From JAHEJE01 sp965216335 (GTDB lineage Bacteria; Pseudomonadota; Alphaproteobacteria; Rhizobiales; Aestuariivirgaceae), in assembly GCA_965216335.1 (NCBI GenBank), contig OZ244154.1:3596001-3660000 (forward strand): a stretch of DNA of 64,000 nt. The letters are read 5' to 3'. The notes beneath the pieces are model-generated. The model was not told the origin of the DNA and searched no databases. It saw nothing but the letters and a program-made list of their open reading frames with translations. Position numbers and translations under genes: made by a program. Of the stretch, positions 18,401 to 27,384 are shown piece by piece (positions within the stretch are counted from its first letter, which is position 1; each line of letters opens with the position of its first letter).

Positions 18401-21400
18401 TGCCTTGGTCGGCGGTGGTGCACCGCTGAACCTGCTGCTCAACGGCATTGCACCGGGCATCGTTTCCGATCCGACCGGCAACGGTGCGCCCGATCTTATC
18501 ACCAGTGCTTCGGCATCGACCATTACGCTTGCCGACGGCAACCGCCTGGCCGGTATCGCTGTCGACGACGGCACCGGCTCGCCTGCCGTGTCCGGCAGTA
18601 CCAGCGACGGCGTGATTATCGAGGACAGCCAGGTCGAGCGTCTGTCTCTTATAGCATCAACCGGCACGGCCACGGTTGATGCCAGCACCCTTGAAACGCT
18701 GTTCGTTTCCGGCGGCGATGTTGGCGTCATGGCAACATCTGCAACGCTGTCCAACAGCATGGTCGTTCCGACCGTCTTCGTGAACAGCGGCCATACGGGC
18801 ACAGTTTCCTTCGATGCCGGTTCTGCGATCACCGCCAGCAACGGCAGTGGCCTGCAGTTCGACGATGCAGATGGCACCTACATGTTCCACGGCCCCGTCA
18901 GCCTGAACGGCGGCGACGCGGGGATCGATATCTTGAACGGGTCTTCAGGCACGTTCACCTTCGCCGATGTGACGATCACCAGCCCGGTGGGTCCGGCGTT
19001 TACTCTGGCCAACAGCACCGCCAGCGTTGATATCACAGGTGGCAGCATCACCCAGGCAAACAACGCGGCCGCGGTTGACATAACCGGCCACTCCGGCGGC
19101 ACGGTAACGTTCGGCGCCACGATCGGTGCCAGCAACGGCAGCGGTCTGCAGTTCGACGATGCCGATGGCACCTACATGTTCGACGGCCCAGTCAGCCTGA
19201 ACGGCGGCGACGCGGGGATCGATATCTTGAACGGATCTTCAGGCACGTTCACCTTCGCCGATGTGACGATCACCAGCCCGATGGGGCCGGCGTTTACTCT
19301 GGCCAACAGCACCGCCAGCGTTGATATCGCCGGTGGCAGCATCACCCAGGCAAACAACGCGGCCGCGGTTGACATAACCGGCCACTCCGGCGGCACGGTA
19401 ACGTTCGGCGCCACGATCGGTGCAAGCAACGGCAGCGGCCTGCAGTTCGACGATGCCGATGGCAGCTACATGTTCGATGGCCCCGTCAGCCTGAACGGCG
19501 GCGATGCCGGTATCGATATCTTGAACGGCTCGGCGGGCACCTTCACCTTCGCCGACCTCACCATCACCAATCCATCAGGGGCAGCTTTTAGCATCCAGGA
19601 CAGCACGGCAAATGTAGATGTCCTTGGTGGTGCAATCACGCAGAACAACTCCGTGACAGGCGTTGAATTGATTGGAAACACCGGCGGCACGGTCGATATC
19701 GGTGCAATGGTGACGACCAGCACCGGCGGTGCCAGAGGCATCGATATTTTCAACAATGCCGGCGCCACATTCACGTTCTCCGGCAGCCTCGACATCGACA
19801 CGACCACCGGGTTGGGGCTTGATGCCCAGGCTGGCGGCACGATCAACATCACCGGCCCCGGCAACACCATCGATTCCGTCTCCGGGCAGCCGCTGGTGCT
19901 GAACGGCATCACGATCGGCAACGATGGCATCACGTTCGATGCGATCACCGCGCTTGGCTCTTCCGGCGACGGCATCACGATTTCCAACGTGACCCAGTCC
20001 GGCTCAAGCGGGTTCGCCGTCTCGGGCGCCACAACGGTAACCGGGCCAGCCAGCACCGGTATCTTTATCACCAACACCTCCGCCGACATCGCCTTCAACG
20101 GGGCTACCTCTATTTCTGACACAGGATTGTCTGGAGTTTACCTAAGCGCAAATCCTGGCGATGTCTTTTTTGCTGACCTGACCGTGACCAATCCTACCGG
20201 TTCTACCCTCTCGTTCGAAAAAAATACGGGGAATGTCGATATTGCCGGTGGTGCACTTTCGATGACTGCAGGCGGAGGTCGTGGGATCGATTTTGATAGC
20301 AACAGCGGGAACATCACTGTTGGGAGCACAATCGATTTTGACTCTGCTTCCCCGCAAGGAATCTTTCTACAGGGCAATGCTGGGGATGTGACTTTCGACG
20401 GTACCGTCGAGATCACTAATTCACGATTCGACTCTATCTGGATTTTGAACAACACCGGAACGACGACTTTCAATTCAGCTGTCACAATCGCCGACAGTGG
20501 AACAGAAGGCATTGATGCCCGGCTGAACGCTGGCGACGTGTTTTTTGGTGATGCTGTGACAATCACCGATGCTGCCGGAGCCGGGATACAACTCGCGGAT
20601 AACACCGCCGGCTTCGCGTTCGGCGAGGTGACCATCACCAACCCGACAACCGCCGGCATCGACTTCCAGGGCAGCAATGCTGGCGCAACGTTCGGCGACG
20701 TGACGATGTCCAATCTTGGCGCCGTAACGGGCGTTGATCTGAATGGTGCGACGCTGACCGGGGCGGTCAACTTTGCCTCGCTCGATGTGACCGGCACCGG
20801 TGCCGCCGGGTCGGTAGGTATCGACTTGACGAATGTCGTGGGCAATCAGGTGGTCAGGTTCGGCACCGTGGCAGCCGGCGACAGCACGACGGACACGCCG
20901 AGCAGCATCGTCGATGTCGAACGCGGCGTGGTGATTTCTGACACCTCCAGCGTGCAGTTCACGTTCGGTGACGGGTTCGACAGTCTCGACACCGCCAGCA
21001 CCATCGATGTCACGGCGGGTGGGTTCACGATTGATGCGCCGGGCGGCACGCTGGCCGGGTCCAGCTTCGACTTCGACGACGTGACGTTCGGGGCCGGTGA
21101 CGACCCGAACTTCCCGATCCTGTCGACAATTCAGTTCGTCAGCCAGACCGGCGGCGTGCTGACGGCGGGCACGTTCGGCCTGAGCAGCGACATCACCACG
21201 ATTTCGCTGGCCGATGCCGATGCGCTGACCGGCGGTCAGACATTTGCCTTCATCGGCAGTATCGACACGACCGGTCTCGGTGCCGACGGTTTCAACCTGG
21301 ACTCGACCCAGAACGTCACCGGTTTTGCCAACGGCAATGCGGTAGCCTTCGGGCTAGCCCAGCCGGCCAACATCACCGGCAGTTTCGGCCTCCTGGGCGG

Positions 21401-24400
21401 GACTTTGACCGCCAATTCGGCGGTGATCACCAACTCGTCCGCCGGCAACGACGTGTTCACCCTTGGCGGCGACAACACCATCGACAACAACACGTTCGAA
21501 CTGGCCGCAGGCGCTGGCCGGGTGTTCAACATCGACGGCACCGCCGCCGGTTTTTTGAACGGCACCGGCATCACCATCGAGAACAGCATCATCCAGAACG
21601 TCGGCGCGACAGGCACGGTGTTCGGCGTGACCAATGTCAACGACATGGTGGCGGTGCAAAACAACGACATCAACGTCGCCGGGCGGCTGGCCAATGTCGA
21701 TGGCGGTTCCGGCGATGTCGGCATCACTCAGGGCACCGGCGCCACGCTGACGGCCGGTGACGTGTTCATCGGCAACAAGACCGGTGGCACCGCTTCGCTT
21801 GACGGATCGCTGGTGCTCAACGCCCCCGTCGCGGCCGGCATCGACTTGTCTGGCAACACCAACACGGCGATCAGCTTCGGCGGCAGCGCGACATTGAACG
21901 GCTCCGGCATACTGGTCAGCGGCGGCACCGGCGGGTCGGTGGTGTTCGACGGTCCGGTTACCAGTTCTTCACCGGACATCAACGGCCTGCGTGTCGATGG
22001 CGGCACCACCAGCGCGGTGACCTTCAACGACAGCCTGAGTATCTTCTCTCCTGCCGGGCCGGGCATCGATGTCAACAATTCGAATGCGGTCTTCACCTTC
22101 GCCGGTTTGACGACAGTCAATTCAACCAGTGCATTTGCATTTGCTGACACCATCACCCTGTTAAACAATGCTGGCAGCACCTTCAACTTTACCGGTGGCC
22201 TGCAAATTAATCACGATCGTCCTAATATCTTGCTTGAAACTCATGCCATCAGGGCGAACAATGCCGGCGAGTTGAACATTACCGGCGCTGGGAACTCAAT
22301 TTTCACGGACGGGCTGGGCCTACTCAACCTGTCCGATACGACGATTGGCGCTGGCGGCATCACATTCAACACGCTTCAAAGTTTCTTTGCTGATCCTGGT
22401 CCGGTCGTCAGGTTTTCAAATGTCGACGGTGGGGTGTTCAATGCCGGCTCTGTTCTGGTAATTGGTGGCCCTACTACCGATGATGGCATTCTCATCGAGA
22501 ATGATTCTTCCGCGACGTTCAATTTCAACAATGTGAACATCGGCTCGGTCCGGGGATCGGCCATCCGCATTGCCAATTCCGGAACCGGGGCGATCAACTT
22601 TAACGGCACGACAGGTGTCAGCAGCACCGATCCGGCGGTTCACATCTCCGGCACGGTTGCCGGGCCGGTCTACTTTGCCGACCTCGACATCAACCTGATA
22701 GCCGACAACAGGATCGGCATCTACCTGGCCGATGCGACGCTGAATGGCAATCTGACCATCGACGATCTGGAACTGGCCAGCACTTCGGCCACCGGCACCA
22801 CCGGCATCAACCTGTCAGGTACAACCGGCACCGGCACGCTTCAGATCGGCGATGCCGTGGTGGGCGGTGCCAACGATGCCAATATTTCCGGCGTCAACGA
22901 TGGCGTGCTGTTCTCCTCGACCACCAACATCAACCTGGTGTTCGGCGATGGTGAAAACACCGCCGATGTCGACAGCAGCATTTCCGCCGTCACGCCGATC
23001 AACCACGACGGTTCCGGGCTGCCGACCAGCGGTTCCTATGACTTTGACGATGTGACGCTGACCGGCGACACGTCCGCCCTTGAAGCCATCTCGGTCTACT
23101 ACATCGACCAGGTCAACGGCGGCACCGGCACGGCGGCCGATCCCGGCACCATCGCCGGCGCGGAGGCTTCGACGGCTAACGTCTATGTACTGCTCGACAC
23201 CAATGTCGATGGCGCGTCCGACAGCATAGATGCGTCGGTACAGAACACGGGCTCGCTCAACCTGCCCGACAACGCGGCGCTGATCGCCTACAACTCTGGT
23301 TCGACGGCCATCGACGTCACCACGCTTGGCCTCAGTCCGGGCGGTGCGCCGGCCAGTTTCTCGTTCAATGGGATCAACAATTCAACCACCGTGGCGGTGC
23401 CTACTGGCCTCGACAGCGTGAGCCCGACGCTCACGACGTCTGGCGCCAACAACACGATGACGCTTGGCGGCTCCGCCGGTATCGGCGGGGTCCAGATCGC
23501 CAATGGCGGCACCGGCATCGGCATCGCCGGGGCATTCGCCGTCAACGAGACGGTGACCATCGACTCCAGTTCGATTGGCGGCTCATCCTGGGGGCTGGAC
23601 TTTGCCCCGACCGGCGGGACGACGACGCTAGACATAATCAACACGACCTTCACCTCGGGCATCAGCCTGGACGGCTCCGGCGCCGGGTCGATCACCGCCA
23701 CCGCCACCGGCACCAACAGTGTCACGATCACCGGCTCCGACCGGGTTCTCGACTTCAACACGGCGACCATCGGCGGAGCGGGCATCACCTTCTCAAGCCT
23801 GACCCAAACAATACCGTCTGCCGGCACGGACCCAATCATCGAGCTGACGAATGTCAGCGGCGGCGCGTTCAACGGCGGTGCAGTCAATCTGGCCGGCTCA
23901 ACCGGCGCCAGCATCTTTGCCATATCGAACTCATCGAACAACACCACCCTGTCCTCACTCAGCCTGTCCAACGGCGCCGTCGACGGACTGTTGCTGAACG
24001 GCAATTCCGGCAGCTTCACTGTGACTGGAGCCACCACAGTCGACGGCAGTAGCACAGGCATCAACATCCAGAACAATCCAGGGGCTTACACATTTGGCGA
24101 TGTTACGATCAACAACCGCCTAGGGGCCGGCATCGCCATCAACGCCTTTACCGGCGGCGCGCAAACCGGAACGTTCGGCACGGTGACGATCAACAACCAG
24201 AACAACTCCGCCACCACCGCCCTGGCGATCGACAACGCCGTGACAGGGGGCAGCACCATCACCATCGCCGGCGTGGCGATCGACAACAACGGCTCGAACA
24301 GCTCGGCAATCGCCCTGTCGAACAATGACGGCGCGACAATCAACATCAATGGCGGCAGTGTGCAGAACGCAGCCGGCGCGGCGGTCAGCGTTTCGACCAG

Positions 24401-26114
24401 CTCCGGCACCGCGACCTATGCCGGCACGATCAACAACACCGCCGGGCGCTCGGTTCAGGTGCTCAACAACACTGGCGGCACAACAACGTTCTCCGGCGCC
24501 ATCACCGGCACCGGCACAGGCGTGTTGGTCAACAACAACACCGGCGCCACGGTGAACTTCACCGGCGGCATGACGCTCACCACCGGCACCAATGATGCGT
24601 TCACCGCCACCGGCGGCGGCACGGTGACGGTGCAGGGCGCCAGCAACACGGTGACGACGACAACCGGCACCGGCGTGTTGATCCAGAACACCAACATCGG
24701 CACTGCCGGCGTCACCTTTGCCTCAGTAAATTCCAACGGCATCGGCGGCGGGACGACCGGCGGCATCTTCCTGGAGAACACCGGCACGCTGCTCGGCAGC
24801 TTCTTCACGGTCAATGGCGGCACCATTCAGAATGCCGAAGGGGCTGACCTTGGCGCAGGGGCGGTTAGCCCGGCGGGCGATGGCATCGGCGTTTATCTTG
24901 AAAACGTGCAGAACGCGACGCTGAACGGCGTCACGATTTCCAACTCCCAGAATTTCGGCATCCGGGCCTTCAACCTGTCCGGCACCACCACCTTCAGCAA
25001 TGTCACACTGAGTGGAACGCACGGCACCGCGGCCACCTCGGATGAGGCGGCGGTCAGCCTGGACAACATCGCCGGTACGCTCAACGTCACCAGCGGTGCC
25101 TATGGCGGCGGCCATGAGGACAACTTCGCCATCAACAACACCTCCGGGGTGCTGACGGCCAACTTCACCGGCGTGACGTTCAACACCAACAGCGCCACGA
25201 CCGGCGATAACGGCCTGCAGTTCATCACCTCCGGCAGCGCTACTGGCAATCTCAACGTCAATGGCAGCACCTTCAACGGCGCGCGCTCGGTCAGCCTGTT
25301 CGCCGACCTCGGCGGCGCCGGCGGCGGCACGGTCAACATCGGCAACACCGTGGCCAATACGTTCACCCAGGGCCAAGTCAACCTGCCGGGCGGCGGGGCC
25401 ATCGAGGTGCTGGCGAGCGGAACGGGCAACGTCAGTGCGGTCAACACGGTCATCTCGAACAACAACATTACCGCGGGCGCGAACACCTACGAAGGCGATG
25501 TAATCGTCACCGGCACCGGGTTCGGCTATGCCGGCACGCACAACCTGACGATCAGCGGTAATACGATCGGCACCGCCGGTGTGAACGGTTCGGCGGTCAA
25601 TCCGGCGGCCGGTTCCGGCGACTCCGGCATCGTGGTTTCGCAAAACGGCACCGGCACAATGAATGTGCTGATCGATAACAACAATGTGTTCGACTACAAC
25701 GGCTCGGGGATTGAGATATTCTTTGACGCAGAAGGCCCTGCCGATCCAAATGGCGGCACGCTCAACCTGACGATTACCAACAATACGGTTCAGGACGCTG
25801 TTGGCTCGACAGGCGCCAATGCTGCGATTTTCATACTGGGCGACGACAACGTAGACACTTGCATGAACATCACCGGAAACACTCTGAACGACCCGGGAAA
25901 TCCGGAAATCGAGGTCGATGTGTTTGGCGATGCCGGTGCCACATTCGCCGTTGTCGGCCTAACGGATACCGGAGGGGCGGCTGGGCTGGACGAGACGGAT
26001 ATCGAAAGGCTGTGGGCACTGAACAATGGTGGTCTCGTGGCGGGAACCGACACAAACGTATTCAGTTTGGCCCCATCCACAATTTCAACCTCGCCAGGAT
26101 GTACCCAGCCATAG
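15459..26114 (+). CDS. giant inverse-autotransporter-like surface protein with beta-helix passenger
   Basis: 3551 residues. The signal peptide (about 1-39, ending SVLAAEK) is followed by a beta-barrel region (about 60-290) with features of intimin/invasin-type inverse autotransporter domains: SLEVFLPVAQDEDTLFFLDL, GNWGAGVRQVVAPDLILGMSAFLDAKR, GAEALTSDFDARVNVHLPLE, and GEVGVRLPF. The passenger (about 335-3540) is not Ig-like. It is a Gly/Thr/Asn/Asp-rich right-handed beta-helix with units like DVTFNGAVTVTNSGGDGIAI. Three similar cassette heads (YFVDGANSAGDGSQADP near 338, FYVDTTPGAGTASDP near 911, YYIDQVNGGTGTAADP near 2545) start long helix blocks. There is no C-terminal autotransporter barrel, so secretion should be through the N-terminal barrel (type Ve). 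ATG 15459 was chosen over TTG 15447. The 290 bp upstream shows no clear promoter. Confidence 0.85.
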   Translation: MRVKCGGVRGQTRLKADLLGTSVLTAAAVAVSGSSVLAAEKADKWHGHAETVLRPGSEETAGSLEVFLPVAQDEDTLFFLDLRLSANDITDYYGNWGAGVRQVVAPDLILGMSAFLDAKRSDDDNSFTAFTIGAEALTSDFDARVNVHLPLETGAKGVLDTAPAGGGGLSIVDNRLVETFGGLRIDEFAMYGVEGEVGVRLPFELNTGDEFRVFAGGYHYWSSHVEDISGVRGRVEYRINDVFGVAGAQFNIGGEITHDNYHGTEGSAELRLRLPFSAFFGGSSETAAVSPAGYRPIDMRMTERVRRDTNIVTRRRTTDTSTTAPAINPATGAVFGGVYFVDGANSAGDGSQADPTTLDDAVFRAADDGIIVALGGLGNIATGGVTLADGQFLVGGGSSVVVQLNDGTNTAFSFTGSNGTIAGTNPAANVIALADGNTLQDITVTGGATGISGSDIAGATISDVTVENTGGDGVAFTGTTSGVSADNLTVTGVGDIGITIVGDGNYSFTGITTVLNPAFDGINITGDGNYTFEVTDVTTTAGDGIEVTSTTGMFSNTGGIIDATGGTAVKFDPLAIDATFASLSATGGMFGIQLDDVTGSFTVTGATSISNTTSDGISITNSDVAVTLNGATTISNAGGNGFSIHATAGSVTVNGAVAVANSSVDGIVVTGSDTDVTFNGAVTVTNSGGDGIAIISSAGGFAASAAVTVDGAGSRGILLTDNSAAVGLTGAVLVSGTGIGGIRVQDNAGTSRFGDTAIDAPGTAGIVLSGTNGAVTFGDVDITGLVANTTGVDLSMSNGQVTFETLDISASSAVGTRGIDLTGATNGSDVMTVESGTITGVGIGVDLTNASMTGNFQYGDGSNTDADGAASTIDAVTPIEIAGLNAANGIYDFEDVNLIGDVTALSSNATLFYVDTTPGAGTASDPGSLAQAELSGADAIVLVNDGTNGGLGTIDAAGSNGDDTFVLQANQQVVSFLNSSTALVGGGAPLNLLLNGIAPGIVSDPTGNGAPDLITSASASTITLADGNRLAGIAVDDGTGSPAVSGSTSDGVIIEDSQVERLSLIASTGTATVDASTLETLFVSGGDVGVMATSATLSNSMVVPTVFVNSGHTGTVSFDAGSAITASNGSGLQFDDADGTYMFHGPVSLNGGDAGIDILNGSSGTFTFADVTITSPVGPAFTLANSTASVDITGGSITQANNAAAVDITGHSGGTVTFGATIGASNGSGLQFDDADGTYMFDGPVSLNGGDAGIDILNGSSGTFTFADVTITSPMGPAFTLANSTASVDIAGGSITQANNAAAVDITGHSGGTVTFGATIGASNGSGLQFDDADGSYMFDGPVSLNGGDAGIDILNGSAGTFTFADLTITNPSGAAFSIQDSTANVDVLGGAITQNNSVTGVELIGNTGGTVDIGAMVTTSTGGARGIDIFNNAGATFTFSGSLDIDTTTGLGLDAQAGGTINITGPGNTIDSVSGQPLVLNGITIGNDGITFDAITALGSSGDGITISNVTQSGSSGFAVSGATTVTGPASTGIFITNTSADIAFNGATSISDTGLSGVYLSANPGDVFFADLTVTNPTGSTLSFEKNTGNVDIAGGALSMTAGGGRGIDFDSNSGNITVGSTIDFDSASPQGIFLQGNAGDVTFDGTVEITNSRFDSIWILNNTGTTTFNSAVTIADSGTEGIDARLNAGDVFFGDAVTITDAAGAGIQLADNTAGFAFGEVTITNPTTAGIDFQGSNAGATFGDVTMSNLGAVTGVDLNGATLTGAVNFASLDVTGTGAAGSVGIDLTNVVGNQVVRFGTVAAGDSTTDTPSSIVDVERGVVISDTSSVQFTFGDGFDSLDTASTIDVTAGGFTIDAPGGTLAGSSFDFDDVTFGAGDDPNFPILSTIQFVSQTGGVLTAGTFGLSSDITTISLADADALTGGQTFAFIGSIDTTGLGADGFNLDSTQNVTGFANGNAVAFGLAQPANITGSFGLLGGTLTANSAVITNSSAGNDVFTLGGDNTIDNNTFELAAGAGRVFNIDGTAAGFLNGTGITIENSIIQNVGATGTVFGVTNVNDMVAVQNNDINVAGRLANVDGGSGDVGITQGTGATLTAGDVFIGNKTGGTASLDGSLVLNAPVAAGIDLSGNTNTAISFGGSATLNGSGILVSGGTGGSVVFDGPVTSSSPDINGLRVDGGTTSAVTFNDSLSIFSPAGPGIDVNNSNAVFTFAGLTTVNSTSAFAFADTITLLNNAGSTFNFTGGLQINHDRPNILLETHAIRANNAGELNITGAGNSIFTDGLGLLNLSDTTIGAGGITFNTLQSFFADPGPVVRFSNVDGGVFNAGSVLVIGGPTTDDGILIENDSSATFNFNNVNIGSVRGSAIRIANSGTGAINFNGTTGVSSTDPAVHISGTVAGPVYFADLDINLIADNRIGIYLADATLNGNLTIDDLELASTSATGTTGINLSGTTGTGTLQIGDAVVGGANDANISGVNDGVLFSSTTNINLVFGDGENTADVDSSISAVTPINHDGSGLPTSGSYDFDDVTLTGDTSALEAISVYYIDQVNGGTGTAADPGTIAGAEASTANVYVLLDTNVDGASDSIDASVQNTGSLNLPDNAALIAYNSGSTAIDVTTLGLSPGGAPASFSFNGINNSTTVAVPTGLDSVSPTLTTSGANNTMTLGGSAGIGGVQIANGGTGIGIAGAFAVNETVTIDSSSIGGSSWGLDFAPTGGTTTLDIINTTFTSGISLDGSGAGSITATATGTNSVTITGSDRVLDFNTATIGGAGITFSSLTQTIPSAGTDPIIELTNVSGGAFNGGAVNLAGSTGASIFAISNSSNNTTLSSLSLSNGAVDGLLLNGNSGSFTVTGATTVDGSSTGINIQNNPGAYTFGDVTINNRLGAGIAINAFTGGAQTGTFGTVTINNQNNSATTALAIDNAVTGGSTITIAGVAIDNNGSNSSAIALSNNDGATININGGSVQNAAGAAVSVSTSSGTATYAGTINNTAGRSVQVLNNTGGTTTFSGAITGTGTGVLVNNNTGATVNFTGGMTLTTGTNDAFTATGGGTVTVQGASNTVTTTTGTGVLIQNTNIGTAGVTFASVNSNGIGGGTTGGIFLENTGTLLGSFFTVNGGTIQNAEGADLGAGAVSPAGDGIGVYLENVQNATLNGVTISNSQNFGIRAFNLSGTTTFSNVTLSGTHGTAATSDEAAVSLDNIAGTLNVTSGAYGGGHEDNFAINNTSGVLTANFTGVTFNTNSATTGDNGLQFITSGSATGNLNVNGSTFNGARSVSLFADLGGAGGGTVNIGNTVANTFTQGQVNLPGGGAIEVLASGTGNVSAVNTVISNNNITAGANTYEGDVIVTGTGFGYAGTHNLTISGNTIGTAGVNGSAVNPAAGSGDSGIVVSQNGTGTMNVLIDNNNVFDYNGSGIEIFFDAEGPADPNGGTLNLTITNNTVQDAVGSTGANAAIFILGDDNVDTCMNITGNTLNDPGNPEIEVDVFGDAGATFAVVGLTDTGGAAGLDETDIERLWALNNGGLVAGTDTNVFSLAPSTISTSPGCTQP
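18834..19715 (+). repeat. 294-bp (98-residue) tandem repeats inside the giant gene
   Basis: Units start at 18834, 19128 and 19422, exactly 294 bp apart. Units 1 and 2 are nearly identical at DNA level (encoding ASNGSGLQFDDADGTYMF at the start of each). The third unit matches for about its first half and then diverges. The in-frame period equals a whole number of beta-helix coils, so unit number could change without breaking the fold. Confidence 0.9.
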
Positions 26115-26235
26115 GCAATACCCGGGCGGCGTGAACGTCGGTCAGCAGTGATGCGGCGTCCGTCATTCGTCATCGCCCGGTCGAGCCGGGTGGTGACAAT
26201 CTTACGCAATGCGACTGAAATCTCGTTAATCGCCA

Positions 26236-26264
26236 TTGACAAATTACCGTAAGGTAAGTACTCT
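26236..26264 (+). promoter_or_regulatory. sigma-70-type promoter for the collar operon
   Basis: TTGACA (26236-26241), a 17-bp spacer, then TACTCT (26259-26264). The surrounding stretch is more AT-rich than its neighbours. It lies 73 bp before the first collar gene, so the collar operon probably has its own promoter, separate from that of the giant gene. Confidence 0.6.
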
Positions 26265-26336
26265 GCAAGAGATTGAAATCACTTAAAAATTTATGGATTT
26301 CTTCGGCGGGGGCTCGGCTGATGGGAGGCCTCTTGA

Positions 26337-26846
26337 ATGTCCGAACCGTTTTTAGCGGAAATCAGAATGGTCGGGTTTAACTTCGCACCGCGCAATTGGG
26401 CGTTCTGCGATGGTCAGATCCTGCCGATCAATCAGAACCAGTCGCTCTATTCATTGCTGGGCACGCTGTATGGCGGGGACGGACGGACCAGCTTTGCCTT
26501 GCCCGATCTGCGCGGCCGCACACCCATCCACCGGGGCGATGGCGGCGCCAGCAGCTTTTCGCAGGGTGCCGACGGTGGCGAGGAGACCCACACCCTCAGC
26601 GCTTCGGAAATGCCGCAGCATGCGCATCAGGCTCGCGGCACGAGCACGGCGGCGGCCAGTACCACTGCGGCAGGAAACCTGCTCGGCGCAGCATCCGGCT
26701 TCTTCAAGGCGCCAGGTACGCTGACGACCATGAGCGCCGAAAATCTGCCGGTCACCGGCGGCGGCCAGGCGCACCAGAACATGCAGCCCTATCTTGCGGT
26801 CAACTTCTGTATCGCCCTGCAGGGCTTGTTCCCGAGCCGGAACTAG
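26337..26846 (+). CDS. phage tail collar domain protein (microcystin-dependent-protein type), copy 1
   Basis: 169 residues. The N-terminal half is the tail-collar module: FNFAPRNWAFCDGQILPI, LYSLLGTLYGGDGRTSFALPDLRGRTPIHRG. A variable Ala/Thr/His segment (about 85-145) is followed by the conserved ending LAVNFCIALQGLFPSRN. Such stand-alone proteins resemble the tip region of short tail fibres and are found in non-phage genomes as small clusters; the function is not established. No signal peptide. GGGAGG lies ten bases before ATG 26337. First gene of a four- or five-gene unit with gaps of 9, 10 and 3 bp. Confidence 0.88.
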   Translation: MSEPFLAEIRMVGFNFAPRNWAFCDGQILPINQNQSLYSLLGTLYGGDGRTSFALPDLRGRTPIHRGDGGASSFSQGADGGEETHTLSASEMPQHAHQARGTSTAAASTTAAGNLLGAASGFFKAPGTLTTMSAENLPVTGGGQAHQNMQPYLAVNFCIALQGLFPSRN

Positions 26847-26855
26847 GAGGCACCG

Positions 26856-27374
26856 ATGTCAGATCCCTTTGTAGGTGAAATTCGGATGTTCGCCGGCAAC
26901 TTCGCCCCGAGAAGCTGGGCATTTTGCGATGGCCAGCTTCTTGCCGTTTCCCAGAACGATGCATTGTTCTCGCTGCTTGGCACAATCTACGGCGGCGACG
27001 GCCGCACGACATTCGGACTGCCGGACATGCGCGGCCGTATCCCCATTCATGCCGGCACCGGGCCGGGCCTTTCCAACCGGAAGCTCGGATCGAGCGGTGG
27101 TGCCGAAAACGTCACGCTCACGGTCGCGGAGATGCCGGGCCATCGGCACGACTACAAGGCTATGGCCGTGGCTGGCGACCAGAGCAGTCCCGGCGGCAAC
27201 GTCGCAGCCGGACGATCCGGCGACAGTGCTTATGTCGAGGATACGCCCGACGTGGCGATGTCGACATCTGGCGTCTCGAACCGCGGCGGGTCGTTGTCGC
27301 ACACCAATCTGGCACCCGCCTTGTGCGTTCATTTCATCATTGCCCTGTTCGGCATCTATCCCAGCCGGCACTAG
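26856..27374 (+). CDS. phage tail collar domain protein, copy 2
   Basis: 172 residues. Same plan as copy 1: GNFAPRSWAFCDGQLLAVSQN, LLGTIYGGDGRTTFGLPDMRGRIPIH, then GTGPGLSNRKLG, a divergent middle (about 90-145) and the ending HFIIALFGIYPSRH. AGGAGG is just upstream of ATG 26856. Copies share the two ends and differ in the middle, the pattern expected if the middle faces ligands or partners. Other phage structural genes are absent, so this is not a normal prophage. Confidence 0.88.
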   Translation: MSDPFVGEIRMFAGNFAPRSWAFCDGQLLAVSQNDALFSLLGTIYGGDGRTTFGLPDMRGRIPIHAGTGPGLSNRKLGSSGGAENVTLTVAEMPGHRHDYKAMAVAGDQSSPGGNVAAGRSGDSAYVEDTPDVAMSTSGVSNRGGSLSHTNLAPALCVHFIIALFGIYPSRH

Positions 27375-27384
27375 GAGATCCGCC

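Noticed and set aside
15447..26114. Long minus-strand frames opposite the giant gene
   Set aside because: They are Val/Pro/Met-rich mirror images of the Gly/Thr/Asn repeat codons and lack ribosome sites.
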